From NCBI RefSeq assembly GCF_003666605.1, contig NZ_RCIV01000002.1, positions 372,001 to 436,000 on the forward strand: DNA of 64,000 nt, read 5' to 3'. Position 1 is the first letter of the stretch. The number at the start of each line of letters is the position of its first letter. The position numbers and the translations under genes were made by a program. Source of the stretch: Propionibacterium australiense. GTDB lineage: Bacteria > Actinomycetota > Actinomycetes > Propionibacteriales > Propionibacteriaceae. Positions 31,392 to 41,202 of this stretch are shown piece after piece. Below the pieces are notes generated by a model, which made no database searches, was not told the origin of the DNA, and was given only the letters and a program-made list of their open reading frames with translations.

Positions 31392-32652
31392 CGACGAGCC
31401 GGCCGGGCCGACTGACGGGCGTTCCCCGGAACCGCCGCCCCACGAGCGGCCCGGCGCGGGGCTGTCGCGCGCACTGCCCCCGCAGCGTCGTGACGAAATC
31501 GTCACGACGCTGCGGGGGCACGTCGGCTCACTGACGACGAAGGTGGTCGAGGCCATGGAGGCCCGCCACAGCTGGTTCCGCCGGCTCGGGGCCGAGGACC
31601 GCAGTTGGATCACCATCGTCGCCCGCGCCGGCATCGACAACTTCATGGCGTGGTTCGCCGACGCCGGACGGGCCGCCGATCCCGGTACCCTGTTCAACGC
31701 CGCCCCGCGAGCGCTGACCCGCAAGGTGAGCCTGCACCAGACGGTCGACCTGGTGCGTACCACGATCAACGTCGTCGCCGAACAGGTCGGCGAACTCGTC
31801 CCCCCCGATGACCGACCCGCCCTTGAGCTCGCGATCACCCACTTCTCCCGCGAGGTGGCCTTCGCCACCGCCGAGGTCTACGCCAGAGCGGCCGAACTGC
31901 GCGGAGGCTGGGACGAGCGCATGGAGGCCCTCATCGTCGACGCGATCGTCCGCGCCGAGACCGACGACCTGGTCGTCTCGCGCGCCTCGGCGCTCGGATG
32001 GAACACCCTCGGCCCCGTCTGCGTCATCGCCGGGCCGCGCCCAGCAGAACCCGACCTCGAGTCCCTGCGCACTGCGGCCAGCGCCCGGGACCTCACCGTC
32101 CTGGCCTCGGAGCAGGGCGGACGCATCATCGTCATCGTCGGCGGCGCTCTGCTGACGGACACCGCCGCCTCGGTGCGCCTCGCACAGGACCTCGAGGAAT
32201 ACTTCGGCGCCGGGTCGATCGTCGTCGGCCCGCTCGTCAAGGCCCTGCCCCAGGCGACCGACTCCGCCCAGAACGCGCTGTCCGCCTCACGAGTCGCCCA
32301 TGCCTGGCCAGAGGCCCCGCGGGTCGTCGCCTCGTTCGAGCTGCTGCCGGAACGCGCCCTGGCGGGGCACCCCGCTGCGCGACGCAAGCTGGTCGATGAC
32401 GTCTACCGGCCGCTGGTCGCGGCCGGCGGCGAACTGCTCGCGACGACCATCGGCTTCCTCGACAACGGCTGTGCCATCGAACCCACCGCACGGGCCCTGT
32501 TCGTGCACGCCAACACGGTGCGTTACCGACTGCGCAAGGTCGAGGAGATCACGAGGGTGAATCCGCTCGATCCGCGTCAGGCTTATGCACTGCACCTGGC
32601 GATCACCCTGGGACGCCTCATGGTGACCGATCCCGCATCTGGTTCACGGTAA
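31366..32652 (+). CDS. fasR: PucR-type regulator of the fatty-acid synthesis genes (FasR-like)
   Basis: 428-residue transcription factor. Its position directly upstream of fabD-fabH-acpP-fabF is the place of Streptomyces FasR and mycobacterial Rv2242, which control those genes, so I assign the name by synteny and family. The N-terminal region has RHSWFRRLGAEDRSWITIVA. The C-terminal PucR helix-turn-helix is visible as TARALFVHANTVRYRLRKVE and AYALHLAITLGRL. The ATG at 31366 overlaps the kinase gene; no other good start exists before the conserved part. An unusual 46-base inverted repeat lies in the coding sequence near the 5' end (31475-31520). Confidence 0.87.
   Translation: MATPASSADDEPAGPTDGRSPEPPPHERPGAGLSRALPPQRRDEIVTTLRGHVGSLTTKVVEAMEARHSWFRRLGAEDRSWITIVARAGIDNFMAWFADAGRAADPGTLFNAAPRALTRKVSLHQTVDLVRTTINVVAEQVGELVPPDDRPALELAITHFSREVAFATAEVYARAAELRGGWDERMEALIVDAIVRAETDDLVVSRASALGWNTLGPVCVIAGPRPAEPDLESLRTAASARDLTVLASEQGGRIIVIVGGALLTDTAASVRLAQDLEEYFGAGSIVVGPLVKALPQATDSAQNALSASRVAHAWPEAPRVVASFELLPERALAGHPAARRKLVDDVYRPLVAAGGELLATTIGFLDNGCAIEPTARALFVHANTVRYRLRKVEEITRVNPLDPRQAYALHLAITLGRLMVTDPASGSR
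31475..31520. repeat. Perfect 22-bp inverted repeat inside the fasR coding region
   Basis: Bases 31475-31496 are the exact reverse complement of 31499-31520, leaving only two bases between. It encodes LPPQRRDEIVTTLRGH about 38 codons into fasR. It is as strong as the intergenic terminators of this window but lies in translated sequence, about 85 bases past the kinase stop. Confidence 0.9.
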
Positions 32653-32798
32653 GGAAGAATGTCCCGGTCTCCATAAAAAACGGGCCGATTCGGCCCGATC
32701 ATCGCGGCCCGCTTTGTATACTTCCCACAATGACTCACCGACTTTTTTCGTCGGGATGACATCCGCTCGGCACCCCGCATCCGGGGCAGGATGGTGTC
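32653..32798 (+). promoter_or_regulatory. fabD promoter region with hairpin and dyad
   Basis: A hairpin CGGGCC-5-GGCCCG (32681-32697) follows fasR. On the minus strand it is followed by TTTTTT, so it is a textbook terminator for that strand although no minus-strand gene ends here. TATACT at 32717-32722 is a good -10 with no matching -35, as expected for an activated promoter. The dyad GGATGACATCC (32754-32764) lies between it and the fabD ATG and could be an operator (FasR or other). Confidence 0.5.
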
Positions 32799-33749
32799 AT
32801 GCTTGTGATCGTCGCCCCCGGGCAGGGCGCTCAGACGCCCGGATTCCTGACCCCATGGCTCGAGATCGATGCCTTCGCACAGGGACTCTCCCAGCTCTCG
32901 GAGGTCACGGGGCTGGATCTCGCCGAACTCGGCACCAGCGCCGACGCCGACACGATCAAGGACACCGCGGTGGCCCAGCCGCTGCTCATGGGCGCGGGGC
33001 TGTACGCGGCCCGCGTGGCGGCCCCTCAGTTCGAGCTCGGCCTGTTCTCCCTCGCCGACGCAGCCGCCGGCCACAGTGTCGGCGAGATCACCGCAGCGGC
33101 CGGGGTGGGTGTCCTGGACCCGAAGCAGGCCGCGCTCTTCATCCGTGAACGCGGCCGGGGCATGGCAGAGGCCTCCGCGGTCCGGCCCACCGGGATGACA
33201 GCGGTCGTCTCCGGTGACCGTGACGAGGTCCTGGCGCGCATCGCCGAGTGCGGTCTGACGGCCGCCAACCACAACGGATCCGGCCAGATCGTCGCCGCCG
33301 GAACACTCGAGCAGCTCCAGGCCCTCCGCGACGAGCCGCCGAGCCGCGCCCGCGTGGTCCCGCTGGCCGTCGCAGGCGCCTTCCACACGGACCACATGGC
33401 GCCGGCCCAGCCGAGGCTGGCGGAGTTGGCCGCCACGATGACCACCGCCGACCCCGCCACCAGGCTGCTCAGCAACCGTGACGGCCGGGTCGTCGCCTCC
33501 GGCGCCGAGTACCTGCAGCGCCTGGTCGACCAGGTCACCACACCGGTCCGCTGGGATCTGTGCATGGACACCATGCGTGAACTCGGCGTCACCGGCCTGC
33601 TCGAACTGCCCCCGGCCAAGACCCTCACGGGGATCGCCAAGCGCAACCTCAAGGGCGTCGAGCTCTTCACCTTCAACACACCTGACCAGATCGACGAGGC
33701 GCTGGCCTTCTGCCAGGAGCACGCCGGCACCGCGGCCCAGGAGGCCTGA
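32799..33749 (+). CDS. fabD: Malonyl-CoA:ACP transacylase
   Basis: Loads malonyl groups on ACP for type II fatty-acid synthesis. The 316-residue protein has the APGQGAQTPG N-terminus, the catalytic Ser93 in GHSVGE, and the second active-site region VAGAFHTDHMAPAQ with His. First gene of fabD-fabH-acpP-fabF; fabH starts 4 bases after its stop. Confidence 0.96.
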   Translation: MLVIVAPGQGAQTPGFLTPWLEIDAFAQGLSQLSEVTGLDLAELGTSADADTIKDTAVAQPLLMGAGLYAARVAAPQFELGLFSLADAAAGHSVGEITAAAGVGVLDPKQAALFIRERGRGMAEASAVRPTGMTAVVSGDRDEVLARIAECGLTAANHNGSGQIVAAGTLEQLQALRDEPPSRARVVPLAVAGAFHTDHMAPAQPRLAELAATMTTADPATRLLSNRDGRVVASGAEYLQRLVDQVTTPVRWDLCMDTMRELGVTGLLELPPAKTLTGIAKRNLKGVELFTFNTPDQIDEALAFCQEHAGTAAQEA

Positions 33750-33752
33750 CCC

Positions 33753-34760
33753 ATGACGATGACACTGAACACCACGACCGGCGCCCAGTACGCCCGCATC
33801 CTCGGCACAGGTTCCTACCGCGGTTCCCGGGTGGTGACCAACGAAGAGATGTGCACCATGATCGACTCGACCCCGGAGTGGATCGAGCAGCGCACCGGTA
33901 TCAAGGAGCGTCGCTGGGCGACCGAGGACGAGACGCCGCTGTCGATGTCGGCGCAGGCCTGCCGCAACGCCATGGAGATGGCCGGCGTCCGCCCCGAGCA
34001 GATCGGCGCCATCATCTTGTCCACGGTCTCGCACCATCACCCGTCCCCCTCCCTGGCCGACTATCTCGCCCGCGAACTCGGCTGCCCCAACCCGGCGGCC
34101 TTCGACATCTCGGCGGCCTGCGCCGGCTTCTGCTACGGCGTCGGCCTGGCGGATTCGCTGATCCGCGCCGGACAGGCCGGGGATGACGGCCTGGTCCTCG
34201 TCGTGGGGGTCGAGCGGCTGTCCGACATGATCAACATCAACGACCGCGGCACCGCGTTCATCTTCGGTGACGGCGCCGGAGCCGCCGTCATCGGCCCATC
34301 GCAGACGCCCGGCATCAGCCCGACCGTCTGGGGCTCGAAGCCGGAGAACGTCGAGACCATCGAGATCGAGAACTGGCTCGCCGGAGCCGGCCACGACACC
34401 GGCTACCCGTTCATCACGATGGATGGCCGCACGGTCTTCAAGTGGGCCCTGGCGGAGGTCTCCGGGCACGCGGCCCGCACCATCGAGCTGGCCGGCATCA
34501 CGCCCGAGGAGCTGGACATCTTCCTGCCTCATCAGGCCAACGACCGCATCACCGACGCGCTCGTGCGGCACCTGCACCTGCCCGAGAACGTGACCGTCGG
34601 CCGTGACATCGCCGAAATGGGCAACACCTCGGCCTCGTCCATCCCGATCGCCTTGGACCGCATGATCCGCGAGGGCAGGGCGACGAGCGGCCAGACCGCG
34701 CTGATCATCGGTTACGGCGCGGGTCTCACCTACGCTGGTCAGGTCATCGTCATACCCTGA
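33753..34760 (+). CDS. fabH: 3-oxoacyl-ACP synthase III
   Basis: Starts fatty-acid chains by condensing an acyl-CoA with malonyl-ACP. The 335 residues have Cys123 in [11 protein letters not shown], the His in [10 protein letters not shown], and the Asn in [12 protein letters not shown], so the Cys-His-Asn triad is complete. In Gram-positive bacteria FabH often prefers branched primers, which would give branched-chain lipids (family knowledge). It follows fabD immediately. Confidence 0.96.
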   Translation: MTMTLNTTTGAQYARILGTGSYRGSRVVTNEEMCTMIDSTPEWIEQRTGIKERRWATEDETPLSMSAQACRNAMEMAGVRPEQIGAIILSTVSHHHPSPSLADYLARELGCPNPAAFDISAACAGFCYGVGLADSLIRAGQAGDDGLVLVVGVERLSDMININDRGTAFIFGDGAGAAVIGPSQTPGISPTVWGSKPENVETIEIENWLAGAGHDTGYPFITMDGRTVFKWALAEVSGHAARTIELAGITPEELDIFLPHQANDRITDALVRHLHLPENVTVGRDIAEMGNTSASSIPIALDRMIREGRATSGQTALIIGYGAGLTYAGQVIVIP

Positions 34761-34826
34761 TCTGGCCGGCACCCAGCCGTACGCAATCTCCAATCCGACA
34801 CTCACCACGAGAAGAAAGGGCCGATC

Positions 34827-35075
34827 ATGGCTACCAACGAAGAGATCCTGACCAAGCTTGCCGAGATCGTCAACGACGTCGCCGGTGTCCCGGTCGAGGA
34901 CATCCAGCCCGACAAGAGCTTCATCGACGACCTCGACATCGACTCCCTGTCGATGGTCGAGATCGTCTACGCCCTCCAGGAGGCCTTCAACATCGACATC
35001 CCGGACGAGGACGTCAAGGGCCTGAGCACCGTCGCCGAGGCCGTCGACTACGTCGAGAAGGCCCAGAAGGCCTGA
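34827..35075 (+). CDS. acpP: Acyl carrier protein
   Basis: 82-residue acidic carrier; the phosphopantetheine site is Ser40 in DLDIDSLSMVE. GAAAGGG precedes the ATG. Located between fabH and fabF as expected. Confidence 0.96.
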   Translation: MATNEEILTKLAEIVNDVAGVPVEDIQPDKSFIDDLDIDSLSMVEIVYALQEAFNIDIPDEDVKGLSTVAEAVDYVEKAQKA

Positions 35076-35138
35076 AGACAGCACCTCGGCAGATCCACGT
35101 CACTCACCCACATCATTCGAAACCCACATGGAGGACCA

Positions 35139-36398
<1,260 letters not shown>

Positions 36399-36417
36399 TC
36401 CGACCGAATGGCCCCAT

Positions 36418-36461
36418 CGCGGCGGGGGCGGAAGGTGACGAACCCTTCCGCCCCCGCCGCG
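36418..36461. terminator. Bidirectional terminator between fabF and the lipase gene
   Basis: An 18-bp perfect stem (36418-36435 with 36444-36461) with an 8-base loop lies between the convergent stops of fabF and the lipase gene. Confidence 0.8.
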
Positions 36462-36462
36462 T

Positions 36463-37449
36463 TCAGTCGAAGATCCTGCCGGTACGGCGGCGTTCCAGCC
36501 AGTCGACGAGATGGTCGGTGATCTCGTCCCGGTTCGTCTCGTTGAGCAGTTCGTGGCGGGCGCCCTCCCAGACCTTGCCGACGACGTCGGTGAGCCCGGC
36601 GATGCCGTACTCCCCCACGATCTCCTCGACCGCACCGTCCCGGCAGCCGACCGGGTCGGCGCTGCCGCCCATGACGAGCACCGGGAGTTCCCGGCTCACC
36701 AGGGCGACGTGGCTGCGTGAGTGGACCCGGGACTGGTTCGTGAGGATCTCGTCGAAGAATCCGTCGCTGCAGTCGAAACCGCACCAGGGATCGGCGATGT
36801 ACTTGTCGACCTCGGCCTCGTCCCTGCTCAGCCAGTCGTACGGGGTGCGGGCCGGTTCGAAGGGCCGGTTGTAGGTCTTCGTGTTGACGCGGCTGATGAC
36901 GGCGCTGATGTGCTCGCGCCCGCGCAGTCTCGCCTCGGCGCGGGCCATCCGGCGGCCCACGGCCGCCGTCGCCTCCCTGTTGAGGACCGGCCCCGACAGG
37001 ACGAGCCCGTCGATGCCCTCGGACCAGCGCATCGCGTACTCGCGGGCGAGCATCGAGCCCATCGAGTGGCCGAAGAGGAACTGCTTGACGCCTGGGTGGC
37101 GGCGGACGGCCAGCTCGTGGACGGCGTGCAGGTCCTCGACGACGACGGACCAGCCGTTGCGGGGCCAGACGCCGGCCCGCTCGAGGTGACCGGCGGTGCC
37201 GCCGTGACCGCGGTGGTCACTGGCGTAGACGCCCCAGCCCGCCGCCGTCAGGGCGCGGGCGAACCGGTCGTAGCGCTTGGAGTGCTCGGCCATGCCGTGG
37301 CTGATCTGCAGGACGGCGAGCGGCTCGCCGGCCGGCAGCCAGGCACGCACGAGCACGCGTTCCCCGTCGGGGCGGGTGATGCGTCCCGCTTCGACGCGCG
37401 GCCCCTCGGTGCGGGGCTCGCCGGGATCGTGCTGCTGGGTGCTGACCAT
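36463..37449 (-). CDS. Alpha/beta hydrolase, monoacylglycerol lipase-like
   Basis: Serine hydrolase of 328 residues of the lysophospholipase/monoacylglycerol lipase type. Motifs: oxyanion-hole LQISHGMAEHSKRYDRFA, nucleophile elbow FGHSMGSML (Ser near 135), catalytic Asp in VMGGSADPVG and His in GARHELLNETNRDEI. The ATG at 37449 opens MVSTQQHDPGEP; the in-frame stretch further upstream was excluded. No signal peptide, so it probably acts in the cytoplasm on lipid breakdown. Faces fabF across a shared terminator. Confidence 0.88.
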   Translation of the reverse strand: MVSTQQHDPGEPRTEGPRVEAGRITRPDGERVLVRAWLPAGEPLAVLQISHGMAEHSKRYDRFARALTAAGWGVYASDHRGHGGTAGHLERAGVWPRNGWSVVVEDLHAVHELAVRRHPGVKQFLFGHSMGSMLAREYAMRWSEGIDGLVLSGPVLNREATAAVGRRMARAEARLRGREHISAVISRVNTKTYNRPFEPARTPYDWLSRDEAEVDKYIADPWCGFDCSDGFFDEILTNQSRVHSRSHVALVSRELPVLVMGGSADPVGCRDGAVEEIVGEYGIAGLTDVVGKVWEGARHELLNETNRDEITDHLVDWLERRRTGRIFD

Positions 37450-37531
37450 TCCCCGAGCATAACGGTGCCGGGCCTGCTCGGGAACCCGGCTCCCGCCGGC
37501 CGTGGGCACCGGGGAGGCGGACCGCCGGGGC

Positions 37532-38032
37532 TCAGACGGCCCGGTGGAGCCACCGCACGGGCGCGTCCTCGCCGGCGTGGCGGAAGATCTCGAGTTCGTC
37601 GTCCCAGGCGGTACCGAGCAGCTCGCTGATCGCCTCGTGAATGCCCTCGCCGCCGAGGGCCTCCTTGGCCACGGCTGCGCGCAGCCTGTTCTCGCTCACC
37701 TGGATGTCGCCGAACTCGTCGGTGGTGGCGCGGAAGACGCCGAGCGAGGGCGTGTAGCAGTACCGCTCGCCGAGCCCATCCGGCCTGGCCTGGCTCGTCA
37801 CCTCGAACCGGAGCGCCCGGCAGCGCATGAGGGCCGAGACGATCTGGGCGCAGGTGCCCTCGTCGCCCTCCCAGATGCTCTCGGCGCGCATCGTTCCGGG
37901 CTGGGCGCCCTGAGGGGTCCACTCCAGTGTCACGGGGGTGCCGATGACGGCGCTGATGGCCCACTCGATGTGCGGGCACAGCGCGGCCGTGGCCGAGTGG
38001 ATGAAGATCTCGCCACGTGCGTTCCGGGCCAT
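37532..38032 (-). CDS. DUF3145 family protein
   Basis: Conserved actinobacterial protein of 166 residues and unknown function, usually found beside fabF. It begins MARNARGEIFIHSATAALCPHIEWA and has VTLEWTPQGAQPGTMRAES, YCYTPSLGVFRATTDEFGDI and the C-terminal WDDELEIFRHAGEDAPVRWLHR. No signal peptide or membrane segment. Context suggests a link with lipid metabolism; nothing in the sequence gives a reaction. Confidence 0.87.
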   Translation of the reverse strand: MARNARGEIFIHSATAALCPHIEWAISAVIGTPVTLEWTPQGAQPGTMRAESIWEGDEGTCAQIVSALMRCRALRFEVTSQARPDGLGERYCYTPSLGVFRATTDEFGDIQVSENRLRAAVAKEALGGEGIHEAISELLGTAWDDELEIFRHAGEDAPVRWLHRAV

Positions 38033-38200
38033 GTCGGCTCCTCTCGTCGATCAGGTGTGCCTTCCCCAGCAGCCTGTGCGAGACGGTCCTCATGGCTTCG
38101 TGTTGTTCGCCGGCCGGTGGCCGGTGCTTGTCGGTGCGATTGTGCCCCAGTTCCAGCCGACACGCCAAACCGGGACGGATCGGGTGTCACCGGTACGGGT

Positions 38201-38545
38201 TCACCCGACCGGTCCGGGGGACACGATGATCTGCTGCAGGCGGCTGGGCTTCGTGGCGATCCAGCCCTGACGCTCACCGGGCGCCAGGTAGACGACGTCA
38301 CCGGCGATGACGGTGCAGGTCCGCTCCCCCACCGTCAGTTCGAGTTCGCCGTCGAGCAGGGTGATGACCTCGGCGTCGGGTTCCCGGTGGGGGTCTATCG
38401 ACTGGCCCTCGTCGAGGGTGAAGCAGACGACGCGGACCGCCGGGTTGTCGACGACGACGCGGGACAGCGTGGACTTGGTGAGCTGCGGCAGTTTCGCGGC
38501 CAGCCCCAGGCTGGTGACGCTCTGCGTCACAGGTGTTGCCTCCAT
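38201..38545 (-). CDS. Small cupin-domain protein
   Basis: 114-residue single-domain cupin. The two cupin motifs are visible as VVCFTLDEGQSIDPHREPDAEVITLL (HxE... part, with one His) and VYLAPGERQGWIA. The second motif lacks the usual His-x-Pro ending, and with only one His in motif 1 metal binding may be weak. The ATG at 38545 was chosen; ATGs at 38554 and 38563 are in frame. It follows the NitT/TauT-type transporter by 106 bases on the same strand, so it may belong to that iron-box operon. It could bind a small ligand rather than catalyse. Confidence 0.7.
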   Translation of the reverse strand: MEATPVTQSVTSLGLAAKLPQLTKSTLSRVVVDNPAVRVVCFTLDEGQSIDPHREPDAEVITLLDGELELTVGERTCTVIAGDVVYLAPGERQGWIATKPSRLQQIIVSPGPVG

Positions 38546-38651
38546 GATCCTCATCCTTGTCATGACGAGGTGACCGGTCAACGACCGGCGGCCCGGGCCG
38601 CCCGGTTCTGCACCGTGCTGTACGGCCGATACCGGTCGGTCGGGCCGGGAC

Positions 38652-39698
38652 TCACTCGCGCGGGTCGGCGAGGAAGAAGGCATCGTCGGGCACCCGGCCG
38701 CCGATGATCTCGGAGTTCACCGTGGACAGGCGCTCGTAGAAGTCGGTCAGCTCGTCCTGGCACTGGACCGCCGGCACCATCTCCAGTTGCAGGCGCGGGA
38801 TGACCTGCTTGACGATGGCGGCGTCGACCTGCGTTGACTCGTTGATCCTGGCACAGATCGCGTCGTCGGCGGCATTGACCGTTTCCACGGCCTGTTCCAT
38901 GTCGTCGAGGATGGCGCCGAGCAGCGCCGGGTTGCTCGACACCGAGTCCGGCACGGCGATGCCGGCCATCGGGAATCGGGCGTCCGAGCCGGTGACCTCG
39001 GCCCACACCTGCTGCATGTCGACGACCCGGCCGACCTCGCGGCCCTGCTGCGCCGACTGGGCGGTGGCCACGGTGGCGAGATGCTCCGGAAGCACCGCCC
39101 AGTCGAGCTGGCCGGATACGAAGGCGTTGAGAAGTTCCTGCGAGTCGTTGTACTGGGCGACGTCGATGCTCTCGACGTCGATGTCCTTCTGGGCGAGCAG
39201 ATAGCGGAAGATCAGGTCGGGCGTGTTGCCCGGCATGGGCACGCCGACCCGCTGGCCGGTGAACATGCTGAGGTCGTTGGATCCCTCGTTCTGCTTCGGG
39301 CCGAGGACGTAGAGCATGCCCCACACGGTGATCGCCGCGAGCCTGATGTTGGCACCCTTGTTGTAGAGATTGGCGCTCACGTACGAGGGTGTCGCCGCGA
39401 CATCGGCCTCGCCGTTGAGCAGCAGCGAGGTGAGCACGTCGACGCTGGCCCAGTTGTCGATCGTAACCTCCTGGACGGTGCCCTCGCTGGTGAGCCGGTC
39501 GCCGAACGCCGCCATGGGCGCCATGAAGGCCAGTGTCGTCGGCACCCAGACCCGCAGGTTCTCGATCTGGGTGGCCGAGGCCGGCTCCGAGGCGGTGGCG
39601 GAATCCGTGCCGCCGCTCTCGCTCGTCGAGCAGCCGGCCAGGCCGAGGGCCGCCGCCGCGGCGCTCCATGCGATGATCTCTCGTCGTGTCGTTTTCAT
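38652..39698 (-). CDS. NitT/TauT-family ABC transporter, substrate-binding lipoprotein
   Basis: 348-residue binding protein of the NMT1/SsuA-like fold. The leader MKTTRREIIAWSAAAAALGLAGC has both a twin-Arg pair and a lipobox. Mature motifs: LLLNGEADVAATPSYVSANL, GQRVGVPMPGNTPDLIFRYLL, and AFVSGQLDWAVLPEHLAT, the family pattern of substrate-binding loops. Family members bind nitrate, sulfonates, thiamine precursors or other small anions; here specificity is unknown. Starts inside the permease stop (ATGA). The operon has a DtxR-type box at its head, an unusual control for this family. Confidence 0.87.
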   Translation of the reverse strand: MKTTRREIIAWSAAAAALGLAGCSTSESGGTDSATASEPASATQIENLRVWVPTTLAFMAPMAAFGDRLTSEGTVQEVTIDNWASVDVLTSLLLNGEADVAATPSYVSANLYNKGANIRLAAITVWGMLYVLGPKQNEGSNDLSMFTGQRVGVPMPGNTPDLIFRYLLAQKDIDVESIDVAQYNDSQELLNAFVSGQLDWAVLPEHLATVATAQSAQQGREVGRVVDMQQVWAEVTGSDARFPMAGIAVPDSVSSNPALLGAILDDMEQAVETVNAADDAICARINESTQVDAAIVKQVIPRLQLEMVPAVQCQDELTDFYERLSTVNSEIIGGRVPDDAFFLADPRE

Positions 39699-40546
39699 TG
39701 GTGCATCTCCTTCGATGGGAACCGGATGAACCGGATGGTGTGGGGCGGTGAGAGGGAGCAGGCGGCCGGCGCGGGCGCAGCGTCACGTTGGGCGCGGTTG
39801 ACGCGCGAACGCACCGGGGCCAGGACGACCAGCTCGACGAGGAGCGAGAAGGCGGCGAGCACGACCGCCAGCGCGAAGACCTGGTCGGTGTTGATGGCGG
39901 TGCGGGCCATTTGCATGCGGGCACCCAGACCGGTCGAGGTGGACAGCAGTTCGGCCATGACGCACACGCGCAGGGACTGGCCCGCGGCGACGGTGACGGC
40001 CGAAAGGACCGGTGGGACGACGGCCGGGCCGATGACGTGGCGGCCGCGCCAGGCGGGGCCCCGGTCGAAGGCGTGGGCCATCTCGAGCAGGTCCGGGTCG
40101 ACCTGGCTGATGGCGTCGCGGGTCGAGGTCGTGATGAGCGGCACAGAGACGAGGACGACGACCAGTAGGACGACGCCCGCTGTCGGGCCGAGGGCGAGCA
40201 TGCCGATGACGACGATGACGATGGGCGGCACCGCCATGAGCAGGGACAGCCACGAACGGGTGAAGGCGTCGAAGACCTGGCTGGCCGCACTGAGCGAGCC
40301 CCAGCCGATCCCGATGAAGCAGGCCAGGCCCAGCCCCAGGAGCGCGCGCCACAGTGTGACGCCCAGCGGCCCCCACAGGGTGCCGGTGCCGGCCATGGTC
40401 ACCAGCGCGCGCCAGGTGTCGGCCGGGCTCGGCAGAACATAGGCGGGCTGGTGCCCCGAGGCCCAAGCCCACAGTCCGAACAGACAGCAAAGACCTGCGA
40501 AACCGGCACCCAAGCGGGCGAGTGGGTTCAGGCGCTTTCGTCTCAT
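39695..40546 (-). CDS. NitT/TauT-family ABC transporter permease
   Basis: 283-residue membrane subunit of the SsuC/TauC type: hydrophobic N-terminus, VLPSPADTWRAL after the first segment, and the loop SQVDPDLLEMAHAFDRGPAWRGRHVIGPAVVPPVL where the ATPase docks. Four-base overlaps with the ATPase gene before it and the binding-protein gene after it point to one operon. Confidence 0.88.
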   Translation of the reverse strand: MRRKRLNPLARLGAGFAGLCCLFGLWAWASGHQPAYVLPSPADTWRALVTMAGTGTLWGPLGVTLWRALLGLGLACFIGIGWGSLSAASQVFDAFTRSWLSLLMAVPPIVIVVIGMLALGPTAGVVLLVVVLVSVPLITTSTRDAISQVDPDLLEMAHAFDRGPAWRGRHVIGPAVVPPVLSAVTVAAGQSLRVCVMAELLSTSTGLGARMQMARTAINTDQVFALAVVLAAFSLLVELVVLAPVRSRVNRAQRDAAPAPAACSLSPPHTIRFIRFPSKEMHQ

Positions 40547-41202
40547 GCGACCATCCAGCCCCCGTTCTTCCCGGTCAGGTGCAGTCGCAGGCTCGAGACC
40601 GTCTCGGCCTCGAAGGGGTCGTGCGTCACCCAGACGGCCGCGATGTGCTCGGCGGTGATGATCCCGGTCAGCTGGCTGCGCAGGTCCGCGGCCAGGTTCT
40701 TGTCGAGGGCCGAGAAGGGCTCATCGACGAGCAGCAGTTCCGGGGCACTCACCATGGCACGGGCGATGGCCACGCGCTGGCGCATGCCACCCGACAGCTG
40801 CTGCGGGTACAGGCCCTTCGCGTCAGCGAGCCCGACACGGTCGAGCCACTCGCCGGCCCGGTCCGCGGCGTGGTCCTGGTCGGCGGCCATGAGGGCGACG
40901 TTCCGGTGCGCGGTGTACCAGGGCAGCAGGCGGGGCTCCTGGAAGACATAGCCGAGCCTACCGGCCCGCTCGACGGTGCCTCCGGTGATCACCTCAGCGG
41001 CCGTCCCGGCGATGGCTCGCAGCAGGGTTGTCTTGCCGGTACCCGAGACGCCGGAGACGGCGAGCACCTGGTCTGGCCGTAGTTCCAAAGACAGTCCGCG
41101 CACCAGCGTCAGCCCCCGCCGAGACAGGCTCAGTTCACTCACCCGAAGGGGGCAGGCACCCGTGGCGGTACCGTTCACGCGCCCATTTGGCCGAGGATTC
41201 AC
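40543..41202 (-). CDS. NitT/TauT-family ABC transporter ATPase
   Basis: 219-residue ABC ATPase with Walker A GVSGTGKTT, Q-loop GYVFQEPRLLPWYTAHRNV (typical of the nitrate/sulfonate class), signature [14 protein letters not shown], Walker B LLLVDEPFSALD and VTHDPFEAE. The GTG at 41202 abuts the iron box, so translation may start at or very near the transcript 5' end (leaderless). A GTG at 41178 is an alternative. First gene of the operon. Confidence 0.86.
   Translation of the reverse strand: MNPRPNGRVNGTATGACPLRVSELSLSRRGLTLVRGLSLELRPDQVLAVSGVSGTGKTTLLRAIAGTAAEVITGGTVERAGRLGYVFQEPRLLPWYTAHRNVALMAADQDHAADRAGEWLDRVGLADAKGLYPQQLSGGMRQRVAIARAMVSAPELLLVDEPFSALDKNLAADLRSQLTGIITAEHIAAVWVTHDPFEAETVSSLRLHLTGKNGGWMVA

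Noticed and set aside
32583-35084. 833-codon open frame on the minus strand across the fab genes
   Set aside because: Antisense to fasR, fabD, fabH and acpP, all with intact catalytic motifs; composition is shadow-like.
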